This document shows positions 49,729 to 60,004 of a DNA stretch of 64,000 nt, piece by piece (position 1 is the stretch's first letter; the number at the start of each line of letters is the position of its first letter). The notes under the pieces are model-generated. The model saw only the letters and a list, made by a program, of their open reading frames with translations. It made no database searches and was not told the origin of the DNA. This DNA comes from Sporodiniella umbellata (taxonomy: Eukaryota; Mucoromycota; Mucoromycetes; Mucorales; Rhizopodaceae): NCBI GenBank assembly GCA_025677835.1, contig JAIXMR010000060.1, forward strand, positions 1-64,000, written 5' to 3'. A program made the position numbers and the translations under genes.

Positions 49729-51344
49729 ATGGCACCCATTGTATTGAAAGTGAAAGGCGATAGCTTATCATCACCGTTTGGAGATCTGAGTTGTACAGAA
49801 GATCTTTCAAAGACCTGGAGGGTGTGTACAAAAGTCAAAGATTCGCTAGAAAACGGCTCTCGACTTGAGAACCTGTCCTGGCGTCTGTGGTACGCCCACA
49901 ATAGCAAACAAAAGAAGAAAAAGAAGCCAGCGGCCAGGTTTGAAGTTCCGGAGCATTTTGACTTTAGTGAGCCAAAGAAGACAGTGCAAGAAAAAGAGAT
50001 TGAGTATCGACGAAAGTTAAAGAAACAGCAACAGAAACAGGCTCAGCAAACGTTACCGGACGTTCCTCATGTCATTCCACTTCATTCTTCACATGTTGCC
50101 AACACAGGCGCATCACCTGTGCACACTGAGCCTTCTTTCAAAAACTACATTTACACCGAACATGCTCCCCCACCTTTGTTTTCTTTTCCAACCGAACCCC
50201 TGATCGGAACGCACTGGCCAATCGAGCAGAATGACGCATTTCCCAATACCACTGATATGGGCCATCCACTGGCACTTCAAGGCGGGGCTTTTCATGAAAG
50301 CTCGGCTCTTTACGTTTCGGCCGATTCCATGCCACCATTGCCGATCGGCACACTTCACAATCGCATTCTGGCCAGCCTGCCCAAAGAGACGTTGGCCTCA
50401 GCGGAAAGACTGTTGCTTTCTTCTCAAGGGACTACGGTTGAGCAGCAGCCAATGCCTTTGGTGGATGAGTTTTTTTGGGAATCTCCCTTGACCCAGTCCA
50501 CCCCCAATTCACCTTTTTTTGCATCTTTTCCCCAGCATCTGATTCCCCAAGCAGCTCCACTGCAACCTTACACTTCGTCCACTCTCATCCCCGCCCAAGA
50601 TACCAACTGTCAATCGAAATCGTTACCCGCCTCACGAGCGCCCTCGCCTTCTTGCCAACCGCCCATGTCTCCCCTCTCCCCTTTCCATCCCCAGCATAAA
50701 AAGACGACCGGCTGCGGCAAACGTAGCCCGGTGCATCCCAGCTCGCCTGCGGATGGTAAAGCACCGATCTGCAGCAACTGTCATACGACCACCACGCCTC
50801 TCTGGCGAAGGTCGGCAGAGGATGAGCTGCTATGTAATGCCTGTGGTCTCTAGTAAGATAGCGTTTTGTATGAGAGAGAGAGAGAGTATGTCCACCTAAC
50901 TGTTCTGTCCCTAGCCTCAAACTACACAACACACCGCGACCCAAGCATTTCAAACCCCAGTCTTTGAGAAAGGATTCCAAAGATGAAGAGAGCCTTATCC
51001 AGCCAGTGTGTTCTAACTGTAGCACGTCTACAACCCCTCTCTGGCGAAGAGATGCCGAGGGGCAACCGCTTTGTAATGCCTGTGGTCTTTAGTAAGTCTT
51101 GTTTTTTTGAGAGAGAGAAGCTGACGCTTGCCTTAGCCTTAAACTTCATCACGAAAAACGACCCCTTTCGATGAAAACGGACAATATCAAGAAACGACAA
51201 CGCACAGAACATGCCAACCACACCCATGACGCAGGCAAATCCAAAAAGAAAACCAAGCCTTCTGAAGACAACGAAAATACATTTCAATTTTTAGAAGGCA
51301 TCTTGCATCCCCACTTTCGATCCGAAAAGAACTGTACAGCTTAA
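49729..51344 (+). CDS. Two-finger GATA transcription factor with AreA-type N terminus
   Basis: Three exons: 49729-50852, 50915-51091, 51137-51344; 502 aa. The N terminus has the block [15 protein letters not shown] (about 45-59), characteristic of AreA/Gln3-type nitrogen regulators. A Pro/Ser/His-rich activation-like region follows. Two GATA fingers, both C-x2-C-x17-C-x2-C, lie at 348-372 ([14 protein letters not shown]) and 407-431 ([14 protein letters not shown]), each followed by LKLH. Both introns interrupt the codon for the Tyr right after CNACGL, at the same phase. The tail is basic ([15 protein letters not shown]). It is a nuclear DNA-binding regulator for GATA sites. Fungal two-finger GATA proteins known to me are iron/siderophore repressors, but the N terminus argues for nitrogen control. 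Confidence 0.9.
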
Positions 51345-51369
51345 AAATAAATTCTGACTTTCTCCTTAT

Positions 51370-51774
51370 TTATTCTTCTTTTTTTCTAATGCTCTTCTCA
51401 AACACGTCTTGGACCGCACATTGACAGAAACAAAGTGAGACTTGTTTGATCATGGACAGACCTCGGTCGGTTTTACGTACGATTTCTGAAGGATCGAAAG
51501 GATCCAATACGAGTTCGAATCGAAACTTACACGCCCTAAAAAAAAAAAAAAGCAATGTTTTTAAATCATCAACACCGGTTTGACTTACGCAGCAAAGAAT
51601 CTTAGATTTTCTACCGCACGATAAGTACGTCGGGTATCTGCATGGATATGGGTAATAAAGCCAAAAGGTCTTTTGGATTGTTGAACCACATAGTTATAAG
51701 CATAACATAACATACTTCCATCCCTAAAACACACACACACACCCAAAAAAAAAAAAAAAAAATGAAAAAAAATG

Positions 51775-51808
<34 letters not shown>

Positions 51809-52926
51809 CGTTTTGGATCAATGACTCTACGACAAATCCTCTAAAAAAGCGTCTTCGTTTTCTGCTGGATCCGTCATCGATGGCCTCTTTTGGGCGTCCT
51901 TACATAAAGCATAGACTTGACCTAGCGACTATGATTTTAGGCGTTGTTTTTTTGTTTGTTTTTTTGTTTTTGGGTATTACAGAGTGGGTTTTGTTGAAAA
52001 GCATGGGATTGTAACCAGAGCGGCCATGGGGTCTCTGTAGGGGATAAGTGAGTGGGTGGTAATTGAATGCCGGGAGGGGAGGTTTGATCCATCAAGGCGC
52101 GAATGGCAGGTGAGAAGACAGCCGGTGGACTTCCGATATGATGGGGCGGATTGAAGCCGTCCTGTTGGACCGTACGTAGATAGGCATGAATCGCTTGACG
52201 TTCGCTTGCCAACAGGTGAAAATCCGATGGGCGGTACTTGTAGCCTTCTTGCTGGTTGTCTTGTGTCTCTCTGCTCTGGGTTTCCAGCCCACGCATGGCC
52301 TGGAGTAGACTGAGTGCGCTGTGACGCAATCGGGTCAGGGCAGCGTCGGATAGGTCGTGACGATGCATGGTATAGTTGCGTACGGCATCTAACATCTTGG
52401 TGACGGATGCGATCAGAGGCAAGACCGGAACACTGGCTGCGTCTTCATCCCTTGGGGGCTGCACCACCATCGACCACGTACTCAGCGTGTGTTGGATAGC
52501 GTCATAACAGACATGCAAAAGTACATCCAAATCTGTCTCCACGTCCAAATCAACCCAACTCGGCCGTGGCGCTTGCGGTGTCGGTAACTGTGCTTCTTCT
52601 TCTTCTTCTGTAAGCCGGTTGAATCCCAAAGTACCGCCTCTGTAAACGTATATTCAGACGGTCTGCCTACGTGTTCTTTATATTTACTTGTTGGTCTTCA
52701 AGTCTCTTTTGGCATAAAAGTGTTGGAGTCTTTCAATCGAGCCTAACGTCAATACCGAAGACCTTCGTTGTGCTACACCTCGCTTAGAGTGACCCTTCTT
52801 TTTTATGGTTTTTGTTTGTTTACCAGAACGAGCAAACCCTTTGGTTTGAATGCCATGCACAGGTTTCATGTACCTCCGGCCGGATGGACTGGCCACATCT
52901 GTTCCTGACGATTCATCCCTCGACAT
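51370..52926 (-). CDS. Conserved fungal protein with C-terminal CH-like domain
   Basis: Five exons on minus: 52926-52688, 52639-51981, 51921-51831, 51723-51589, 51535-51370; 429 aa. The N terminus is basic (KGFARSGKQTKTIKKKGHSK). The centre is helical with low complexity. The C-terminal 120 residues read ALCKDAQKRPSMTDPAENED, then LSDGSMLCYAYNYV, RTYRAVENLRFFAAACKF and LDPFDPSEIVRK. The order DG-x-x-LC-x-x-x-N, then an EN-x-x-FF-x-x-A-C-K helix and a D-x-F-D segment, resembles a calponin-homology fold. If so, actin or microtubule binding is possible, but this is inference. I do not recognise the family. Its stop is only 25 bp from the GATA stop, so the two 3' UTRs must overlap. Confidence 0.75.
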
Positions 52927-52927
52927 T

Positions 52928-52960
<33 letters not shown>

Positions 52961-53305
52961 GGTGGAAAAAAAAAAAGAAGGTGACGGTTGCACTGGCGTT
53001 GTTTTGAAACCCCTCTAGCAAGCTGGAGAGCAAGAAAGGATCACGTGCACCGGTAGCCATGGCAACACAAATCCTTGAACCGTGGCGATGCCATAAAAGG
53101 TGGAATGTTCCCAATACGTGTTATTGACAGAAGAGCACGTTCTGTTCCCAATCAAGAGAGTAACACGCTGCTCTTCAAACGTCGCTAGCAACCGTAAGAG
53201 CACACATGGGTTGAGGATGATTTAAAACAGAGAGGAAATGGCTTTTTTTCTATTTTTTTTTTTTTTTTTTCTTTTTTTTTTTCTTTTTTTTTTATATATC
53301 AAAAG
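52927..53305. other. Divergent promoter region
   Basis: 379 bp between two genes transcribed outward, so it should carry both promoters. It is flanked by a poly(A) run (52929-52958) and a T-rich tract (about 53244-53293). No TATA box stands out. Confidence 0.5.
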
Positions 53306-54045
53306 ATGAAAGCTCTTTTTGTTTTGGCCAGCGTATGGTTTGGTTTTAGTTTAGCCCGTGTACCGCAGACACCTTTGGGCGTAGATTATCAAGGTAAGCA
53401 TACAAGTGACGTACGTAGACTCAAGGGAGGTTGAAAAGGACCTGCGGTTTCGATCTCGCATGAGTTTTTGGCAAGCCATCGAGTCAAGTTTGTGGATCAT
53501 TCGGCTGGGTCTCTCTCCTGGTTAGGTTTGGCTCTGGACTTCAAGTGGATTGAACCGGTGATCAAGGAGTTGAATACGACCGAGTTCCCCCTCAAGACGC
53601 GAGGTAAGGGAAACATCCATAGCCTACGCTGACACACTCTCCAGGGGAGTCTCATATTACCGTCATTACCCCTCCCGAGTTTGCAGTCCTCGCTACGGCT
53701 AACGTGACTATAGAACAGATCAACCGGATCGCTCTTCAACACTCGATCCAGTCCAGTCCACTCCATGCGGTATGTCTGGGAAAAGAAGACGTTGTATTGA
53801 AAGACAACCGTCATGTGGTATATCAGATCATCTTTCAAGTGCCCAACCTTGTCAAGATTCGTCAGGCTATCTTTCAAGTCTATGTCAAGCAAGGTGGAAA
53901 TACCGCCCTCTTTGATCCTTACTCTTTCTGGCCTCATTCAACCGTGGCTTTTACCTCATCCGATCTGTTTCTCGAACAAGGGGTTTATAAAGGAGCCAAT
54001 GTGTGTCATCGTCCCATTCGGTGGATCAAAGCATCCCATCAATAA
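53306..54045 (+). CDS. Secreted 2H phosphoesterase-like protein
   Basis: Three exons: 53306-53393, 53439-53603, 53645-54045; 217 aa. The N terminus MKALFVLASVWFGFSLARVP is a signal peptide with probable cleavage after about residue 18. Two H-x-T-h motifs are present, ESHITVIT (His88) and WPHSTVAF (His182), 94 residues apart. This is the defining pair of the 2H phosphoesterase superfamily, which cleaves 2',3'-cyclic phosphate or similar bonds in RNA or nucleotides. The family resemblance to secreted fungal 2H proteins of the Swiss Army Knife (SAK) type is from memory. Substrate is unknown. The gene converges on the SCP2 gene with an 80-bp gap. Confidence 0.72.
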
Positions 54046-54088
54046 ATAAATAAAAAAAAAAAGGGTTTTTATTGGCCAATGCTTAGAA

Positions 54089-54092
<4 letters not shown>

Positions 54093-54120
<28 letters not shown>
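54093..54120. repeat. (GA)n microsatellite
   Basis: About 14 GA units in the 80-bp gap between two convergent genes, so probably transcribed in both 3' UTRs. Confidence 0.85.
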
Positions 54121-54125
<5 letters not shown>

Positions 54126-54126
<1 letters not shown>

Positions 54127-54581
54127 TAGAGCTTGGCTTTGTTATCACCCAATTGCTTAAAGACGGTATCAAGCTTGGTAGCCAACATCATTTGACCCTT
54201 GATCTTGAGTTTACCAGACATGTAAGCTTTTTGACCTAGAAAAAAAAAAAAAAAAAAAAGGTTAAAACGCGCCATGACTTTTTTGTAAAGTGATTTACCG
54301 TTAAGTTTGCCAGAAGCAAGTTGAACAAAGTCAGCATCCTTGATAGAGATAACAGCATCGGCCTTTTGAGCACCTTTTCCTTTGATAACACTTCCTTCCT
54401 TCTTGAGGTCAACGGTGAAAGTCTCGGTTTTTTTATCGTCGTTGGTGATGACGAATTCAAAGATACCATTGACTTGCTTGATCAGCTTGGCCTTGGCTTC
54501 TTGAGGAAGAGCTTCTAAAGAAGACTTGAGGTTGGCAAAGACTTCAGAACTAGCGAATCCAGCGGTTTTAATATCAGACAT
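54126..54581 (-). CDS. SCP2 sterol-carrier domain protein, peroxisomal
   Basis: Two exons on minus: 54581-54299 and 54235-54126; 130 aa. The whole protein is one SCP2 domain: a leading helix (SSEVFANLKSSLEALPQEAK), then ITNDDKKTETFTVDLKK, ADAVISIKDADFVQLASGKL and AYMSGKLKIKGQMMLATKLD. It ends in AKL, a peroxisomal PTS1 variant, so it likely moves or solubilises acyl-CoA or sterols inside peroxisomes. The 63-bp intron is divisible by three and has no in-frame stop. Retention would insert 21 residues with a Phe run and still give a full-length frame. The intron is called because its removal restores the conserved NGQKAYMSGKL. Confidence 0.93.
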
Positions 54582-55713
54582 GGTGTTAAAAGAAAAAAAA
54601 ATAGAAATAAAAAAAAGAACCGCTTTATACTTTCCTACGGCTTTTTATTCTTATTATTATTTTTACCATCTTCACATGAAAGTTTGAATCGAGCATGCGG
54701 GGTATTTCCCACAGCCAATGGCATAGACGGTGGTTCGTTTTGAACCAATCAGATCGAGGGTGATGGATCCCGTCTTAACAAACACATACATACACACATA
54801 CACACGCACATACACACACACATATATATATATTTCCAGGGAAAAAGTAAGACCTGGCTTGGTGCCTACTCTTTTTCAAAAGCGCTGTCGTTTGAAAGAA
54901 CGATTTGGAAAAATTCCGATGCTGATAAACCCCTACCCTCTCCATCAAGCGTCACAAAAGCGACGTCACCTGCATTTCAGCGTCCGATCAGAACCACCGA
55001 TGCATAAAATCATTCTTGTTTTTTTTTTCCCATTTGTCCCTAAAAGGCAAAAGCCACGGATGGCCATCGATCATTTTACATGACTGTCAAGAAGAAATCC
55101 CATAGAACATCGAGTCTCACTCCTTTTTTATGTTTGTTTGCAGAAAAAAAAAAAAAAAAAAAAAAATCTTTTAAACACAAAAGGTTTTGGTGATCTTTGG
55201 CGATTGGGTCTCCTTTTTTTTTTTTGTCTCCCTAAAAAAAAAAAAAAAAAAAAAAAAAGAGGGCGAGTGATTTCGTTATTTTTGATTCTAGAATGAGTAT
55301 TTTCTTGATAAGCTTTGTGTTTAGAATGAAGAAACGCCACAATGCAAAGGAGTCATGACTGTCTTTGAGAAGCGTTTTGTTTTCTGATGTGTAGCAAGGG
55401 AGAAAATCGATAGGGAAAGGAGACTTGGAAAAGAGCCATGCAGGGAATCCAATGGCTCTGTTGCGTTCTCTTGCAAAAAGTTCTATTTTATTCCAACTGG
55501 TTTTTTTTGAATCCAATCAAAAAAAAAAAAAAAAAAAAAATAGTTTTGGGTAAAAAAAGACCGACTCCTTTCATTTTTCTTTTTTTTTTTTCTTTTTTCT
55601 TTTTTATATTTTTTTTTCATTTATTTATTTATTGAAGGAAGTTGTATGCTTGCCTGCAGTTTATTAATTATACAAAGGAGGACTAAGCTTTTATTCCAGC
55701 ATCCAAAGTAAAC
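54582..55713. other. Divergent intergenic region, 1.1 kb
   Basis: No gene supported. It separates SCP2 (minus) from the SAM+HMG gene (plus). It contains an imperfect CACATA/CACACA repeat near 54780-54825, and A runs near 55142-55165, 55233-55258 and 55518-55540. ORFs crossing these runs are artefacts of the homopolymers. Confidence 0.5.
54623..54629 (-). promoter_or_regulatory. TATA box of SCP2 gene
   Basis: TATAAAG on the minus strand, about 45 bp upstream of the SCP2 ATG, followed by an A-rich leader. Spacing fits a core promoter with a short leader. Confidence 0.45.
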
Positions 55714-56921
55714 ATGTCACAGCAAATCCCACCACAGAAGAAAGAAGTTGAGCTGTTTCTCGACCAGTGCGGACTCTCTAATTATTTACAAGTCTTTTCT
55801 GAGGAAGGTTTTGATCGTATTGAATCTGTAAGGCAAGAAGACAAAGAGTCTGGCTCTTTAATTCATATCATTTGTAGTTGTTGGAAATCACTGAAACAGA
55901 CTTGATCCAAATGAAAGTCAAACGAGGCCATCGAAGGGTAAGAAAATTTTTATGAGAATTACTGTCATGAATACGTAATTCTTTTAAAAAAAAAAATTTT
56001 TTTTTTTTTTTTTTATCTATTTTTTTTTTTTTTTTTTTTTTTTTTTATATTGTTTTTCTCAAAACGTAATGATAGCTTTTACAACGAGCCGTGGCAAGTG
56101 CCAAAGGCATTCCACCCAACATCCCTCTCAATATTGGAACGACTACGATTAATTACACGATTGGCTCAGAAACGGTAGTCACGCCTGAAGATACCGTCTC
56201 ATCACCCCCTCCTTTCTTGAGCCACACCGCGCACTCTCCTACCCAGCCTGCACCCACCCCACATCCACCCACAAGCCATTCGCATGGATCCCAAACCTCT
56301 GTCCTTCTTCCCATCGCCCAACAATCGTTTTCTTCTACCGAACAACACTACCAACCATCGGCAGGTACGATGAGCGCCCAAAGTGGCATGTCTTCAACCG
56401 AAGAAGAAACCGTCACTGGCGATAACGTCAATCGGCTCTGGAAGCGAAAATACCATCGACACCCTAAACCTGACCCTGAAGCGCCCATCAAACCTCCCTC
56501 AGCCTATGTCATGTTTTCAAACGATACGCGTGCAGAACTCAAACAACACAATCGTTCCTTTACCGACCTCGCCAAAATCATCGGCAACCGCTGGAAGAGC
56601 ATCACCACCGCTGAAAAAGACACTTATGAACGTAGTGCTTTGAAAGCCAGAGAAAGTTACTTGAAACAAACTGAAGAATATCAAAAGACCGAAGCCTACC
56701 ATCATTACCAACAATACCTTTCAGACTTTAAATCTGAAAACGAAGCCGCCGCCAGACCCGTCGGAAGGCCCAGAAAGAAACAGGCCCTTCCCAAACACTC
56801 CCTTTCCAAACCCACCCAGTCTCAATATCCTTTTTATTTATTAAACAGGGAAGACTCCCATCAAAACAACAGCAACACCCATGCTCTCTCCTCCTCCTCG
56901 ATACCTTCTCCTAGAGACTAA
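55714..56921 (+). CDS. SAM-domain plus HMG-box protein
   Basis: Three exons: 55714-55827, 55878-55937, 56076-56921; 339 aa. An N-terminal SAM domain at about 9-60 (VELFLDQCGLSNYLQVFSEE, LLEITETDLIQMKVK) is followed by a Pro/Ser/His-rich linker. An HMG box lies at about 195-263: IKPPSAYVMFSNDTRAELK, SFTDLAKIIGNRWKS, YERSALKARESYLKQTEEY. A basic RPVGRPRKKQ element then resembles an AT-hook. SAM likely mediates oligomerisation, and HMG plus the hook binds and bends DNA. The box has the KPPSAYVMF start typical of chromatin-type rather than mating-type HMG proteins, but I cannot exclude a regulator. Intron 2 contains two long T tracts. Confidence 0.88.
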
Positions 56922-57064
56922 ACACTTCTATGTGTGTGTGTGTGTGTGTGTATATGTATATGTGTGTGTGTATATAGGTGTGTGTGTGTGTGTATAGATA
57001 TAGATATATATATATATATTTATATGTATAAAAGTAGTGTATGCCCCTCCCCTCCCCTCCCCTC

Positions 57065-57098
<34 letters not shown>

Positions 57099-57155
57099 TT
57101 CTTCTTTCTTAATCTCTCTTACTGTACTTATCAATAAATGTCATTCCATGGGCCT

Positions 57156-57187
<32 letters not shown>

Positions 57188-57373
57188 CTGATAAAAAATA
57201 AAGGCATTTTTCCTTATTTGTCTCGTTCCGTTCCCATGCTACTTGATGGACAAAAAAAAAAAATTTCATAAAAATTGGGTATTTTTTTTCCCCCCAGTCT
57301 ATTCCTTTTTTGTAAAAATGAGGAAAAAAAAAACACGATCTTTTTTTTTTTTTTTTATGGGAAGGGCGGTATT
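56922..57373. repeat. Microsatellite cluster between convergent genes
   Basis: (TG)n at 56931-56950 and again near 56960-56993, TA/GATA-type repeat to about 57022, (CCCCT)n plus a C run at 57041-57074, (CT)n to about 57099, then T at about 57157-57187 and 57340-57356. The (CT)n/(TG)n part is in the 3' UTR of the HMG gene. Nothing coding. Confidence 0.8.
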
Positions 57374-58568
57374 TTAATCAGCGTGAGGGGAGTGACACAG
57401 GCTCTGGTCAAGCGGGGGATCGTCTTGAGGCAAGAGATGGGCGATAGGCTTTAGGTCGTAAAAGTAAGCTATAATGTCTCGGGTGGCTCTGAGACTGATG
57501 TTATGCACAGGATGTGTGGGTTGTAGGCAGTTCTCGATATCGCCCACAATCACATATTCGTTTCTCGCTTTCCATAACAACGACCTCAGACCTCCCCTCA
57601 TCTTGGGCACATTGACATAATCCAATCGATGCTGGGCCACGGACAGTCCGGACAGACAGTAACAGGTATGGTAATAATCCACACCCTTGCCCGGTTTATC
57701 CACCAAACCACCATAACGGCTCTGACAGCAAAGCAGAACGTATTCCTGTAACCCTTCTCGGTCAAACAGATAGTCCTCTAGAGAACATCAGTCTCTTTTG
57801 ACCTTTCTTTCTTCTGCTTACCTGTATCGCAGGCCAGAAAACGAGCCAGGGCTGACTTTAACAATGGGAAATCACCCGCTCCCCAAAAAGAATAGCAGCC
57901 ATCGACCAATTTGTTGGTACGTCCTTGAAAGCCTCCTTCTAAACCCATCTGACGCTCAGTACACCAACGCTACACTCAAAGACATTTAGCTTGGATTCCT
58001 TGTGCGTAGATATACCGTCAATCGATCCAGATCCAATCGGTCCATGCCATCGAGGATTTCCATCGCTGCCAATCCACAAAACGTGTAGCCGTTATGTGCC
58101 TCTTTCCCTGGATACGGTCCGATGCCTCCTTCGTACGTCTGAGAACGCGCAATGAACTCGATACAGTTTGCTGTCAGTTCAGGTGTCAACAGGTTGGTCA
58201 AGGCCGCTGTGTGGAGAGCACAGTAAGAGCCTCTATAAGAGGGATCAGTGCATGGGTTATAAAAAAAAAAAAACAAAAAAAAAAAAAAAAAACAAAATAC
58301 GCGTACTTACCGAATATCGATCTCACCTCCTTCATGCATAGTAAATGAACCATCGGCTTGTTTCATTCTCATTAGAAATTCATAAAGCCGTTTTCGATCC
58401 AGCTTTCTGTACGCATCTTGGGTACCAGCAATAGCGAGTGCATTCACAGCGGCATAGGTGGTAGCAAGATGACCCAATTGATCGCCGCCGCCACCAAACC
58501 CACCCGAAGGCAACTGCCAATGGTGAAAGGTAGACACTAATCTTTTAAAATCCCTATTCAATCCCTCA

Positions 58569-58608
<40 letters not shown>

Positions 58609-59059
58609 CTACCTTTTCAACTGAGCCGCTGTAAACGAATAGTCCAACAGGTCGAGCGAATGCGTTATCCAATAGATCAACCAAGGCTTACTGGCATCCA
58701 AAGCTGATCCCCAAGATCCAAGTCCCTCGAGTCCTTTCACAAGATAGGCTGTATGTCTCTCTTTGAAAAGTCGAATACTAACCAAATTTACTCTCTCTTT
58801 CTTTCTTTTTTTTTTTTTACCTTTCCATCGGCTTCTTTTCTTGGTGATGAGGTGCAAAACAAACATATCTTTCTAAAACCGTATCTTCAACCCGTTTCTA
58901 CTTTTTTCTTTAAAACTCTTTCACCCCAAAAAAAAAAAAAAAAAAAAAAAAAAACACATCTACTGTCTATCCAACCTGTTCCATCGAAGTTTCCGTAGGA
59001 AAACCGTCATCTTTCATTCTTTGTTTGATCGCATTGGCTTGGTTTGTCAGAATTCCCAT
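57374..59059 (-). CDS. RAM1: Protein farnesyltransferase beta subunit
   Basis: Seven exons on minus: 59059-58976, 58872-58821, 58760-58613, 58541-58311, 58232-58016, 57969-57822, 57777-57374; 427 aa (yeast about 431). With the alpha subunit it attaches farnesyl to CaaX cysteines of Ras and a-factor-type proteins. Repeated alpha-alpha barrel hairpins are visible: LDASKPWLIYWITHSLDLLD, SGGFGGGGDQLGHLATTYAA, DGSFTMHEGGEIDIRGSYCA, YEGGIGPYPGKEAHNGYTFC, EGGFQGRTNKLVDGCYSFWG and GGLVDKPGKGVDYYHTCYCL. Zinc ligands are Asp267, Cys269 and His330. The start is ATG 59059; a second in-frame ATG (59017) is possible. A long (GA)n tract begins just inside intron 3. The ATG lies 95 bp from the upstream PET191 stop. 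Confidence 0.94.
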
Positions 59060-59154
59060 AATGAAGCCAATAAAAAATACCGAAAAAAAACCGAAAAAAA
59101 ACCGAAAAAAAAAAAAAAATAAAAACACCTTGAGTTTTAAATAGGATTAGGGGT

Positions 59155-59231
59155 TTATTGAGTCTTGTTGCCACGAAAACGCATACGTGGATCAATCTAG
59201 CAAGGAACGACGTGTGAGTTTGTTGGTTTGT

Positions 59232-59272
<41 letters not shown>

Positions 59273-59449
59273 TACCATGCCTCGTTTGCATTCAGCAAAA
59301 CTTTTTCGAATGCTATGACACTCTTCTGGCACAGAGCTTTTGTGTTCTGACTGAAAACATTCCTTAATCGTCTTTCCTTTCAAAACACATTCGGATTTGA
59401 GCATACAATCGATCAATTCCTGTCGAATCTCTTGACATGAAGAAGGCAT
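59155..59449 (-). CDS. PET191: Cytochrome c oxidase assembly factor PET191/COA5
   Basis: Two exons on minus: 59449-59276 and 59196-59155; 71 aa. The protein has CX9C cysteine pairs (SSCQEIRQELIDC and ECHSIRKSFAEC) plus further cysteines, and the family-specific CKRGMID then RMRFRGNKTQ. This is a small intermembrane-space protein folded by the Mia40 pathway and needed for complex IV assembly. The 79-bp intron is mostly a (CA)n/(GT)n repeat. The second exon is only 14 codons including stop and was located by requiring the conserved C terminus. Tandem with RAM1 downstream. Confidence 0.93.
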
Positions 59450-59480
59450 GTTGACTGAAAGAAAATAAAAAATCAAAAAT

Positions 59481-59515
<35 letters not shown>

Positions 59516-59961
59516 AAAAAAAATTAAATCTCCCCCCTTGTCAGTGCAAAGAGAGAGAAAGAGAGCGTTTATTCAATAGGATACAAAGCATCCACACGCA
59601 CATAAATAGGTAACGATAGGAAAGAGTCTATAGATGAGAGAGCTTTTTCTAAAAGCCTTTGTTTTTTTTTTGTTTTTTTTTCGGTGGTTTGTTTGTTATC
59701 TTTTGGGTGAGACGGGACAGTTCTAAATAAACGGTTATTGTTTGATCGTTTCCTTTGGCTTTACTTTGGTTTGGTGGACATCTGAGCCACAGATAAGACA
59801 GAGACAGCTACCGTTGGGTTGCGATACGTTCAACTCACAAGGAAACATGCTTGATTCATCAATGAATAACGAAAAAAGACAAGTCATTAGAAAGAAAAAA
59901 AAAAAAAAAAAGAGAAAGAAAAAATCCCTTTTTATTCTTTCTTGTGTCAATGCAACGTGTA

Positions 59962-60004
<43 letters not shown>

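Noticed and set aside
49403..49747. ORFs on both strands with Phe/Lys runs
   Set aside because: They are translations of poly(A)/poly(T) tracts in the leader of the GATA gene.
51505..51530. tRNA B-box-like GAGTTCGAATC
   Set aside because: It lies inside the last exon of the CH-like gene and has no A box or cloverleaf around it.
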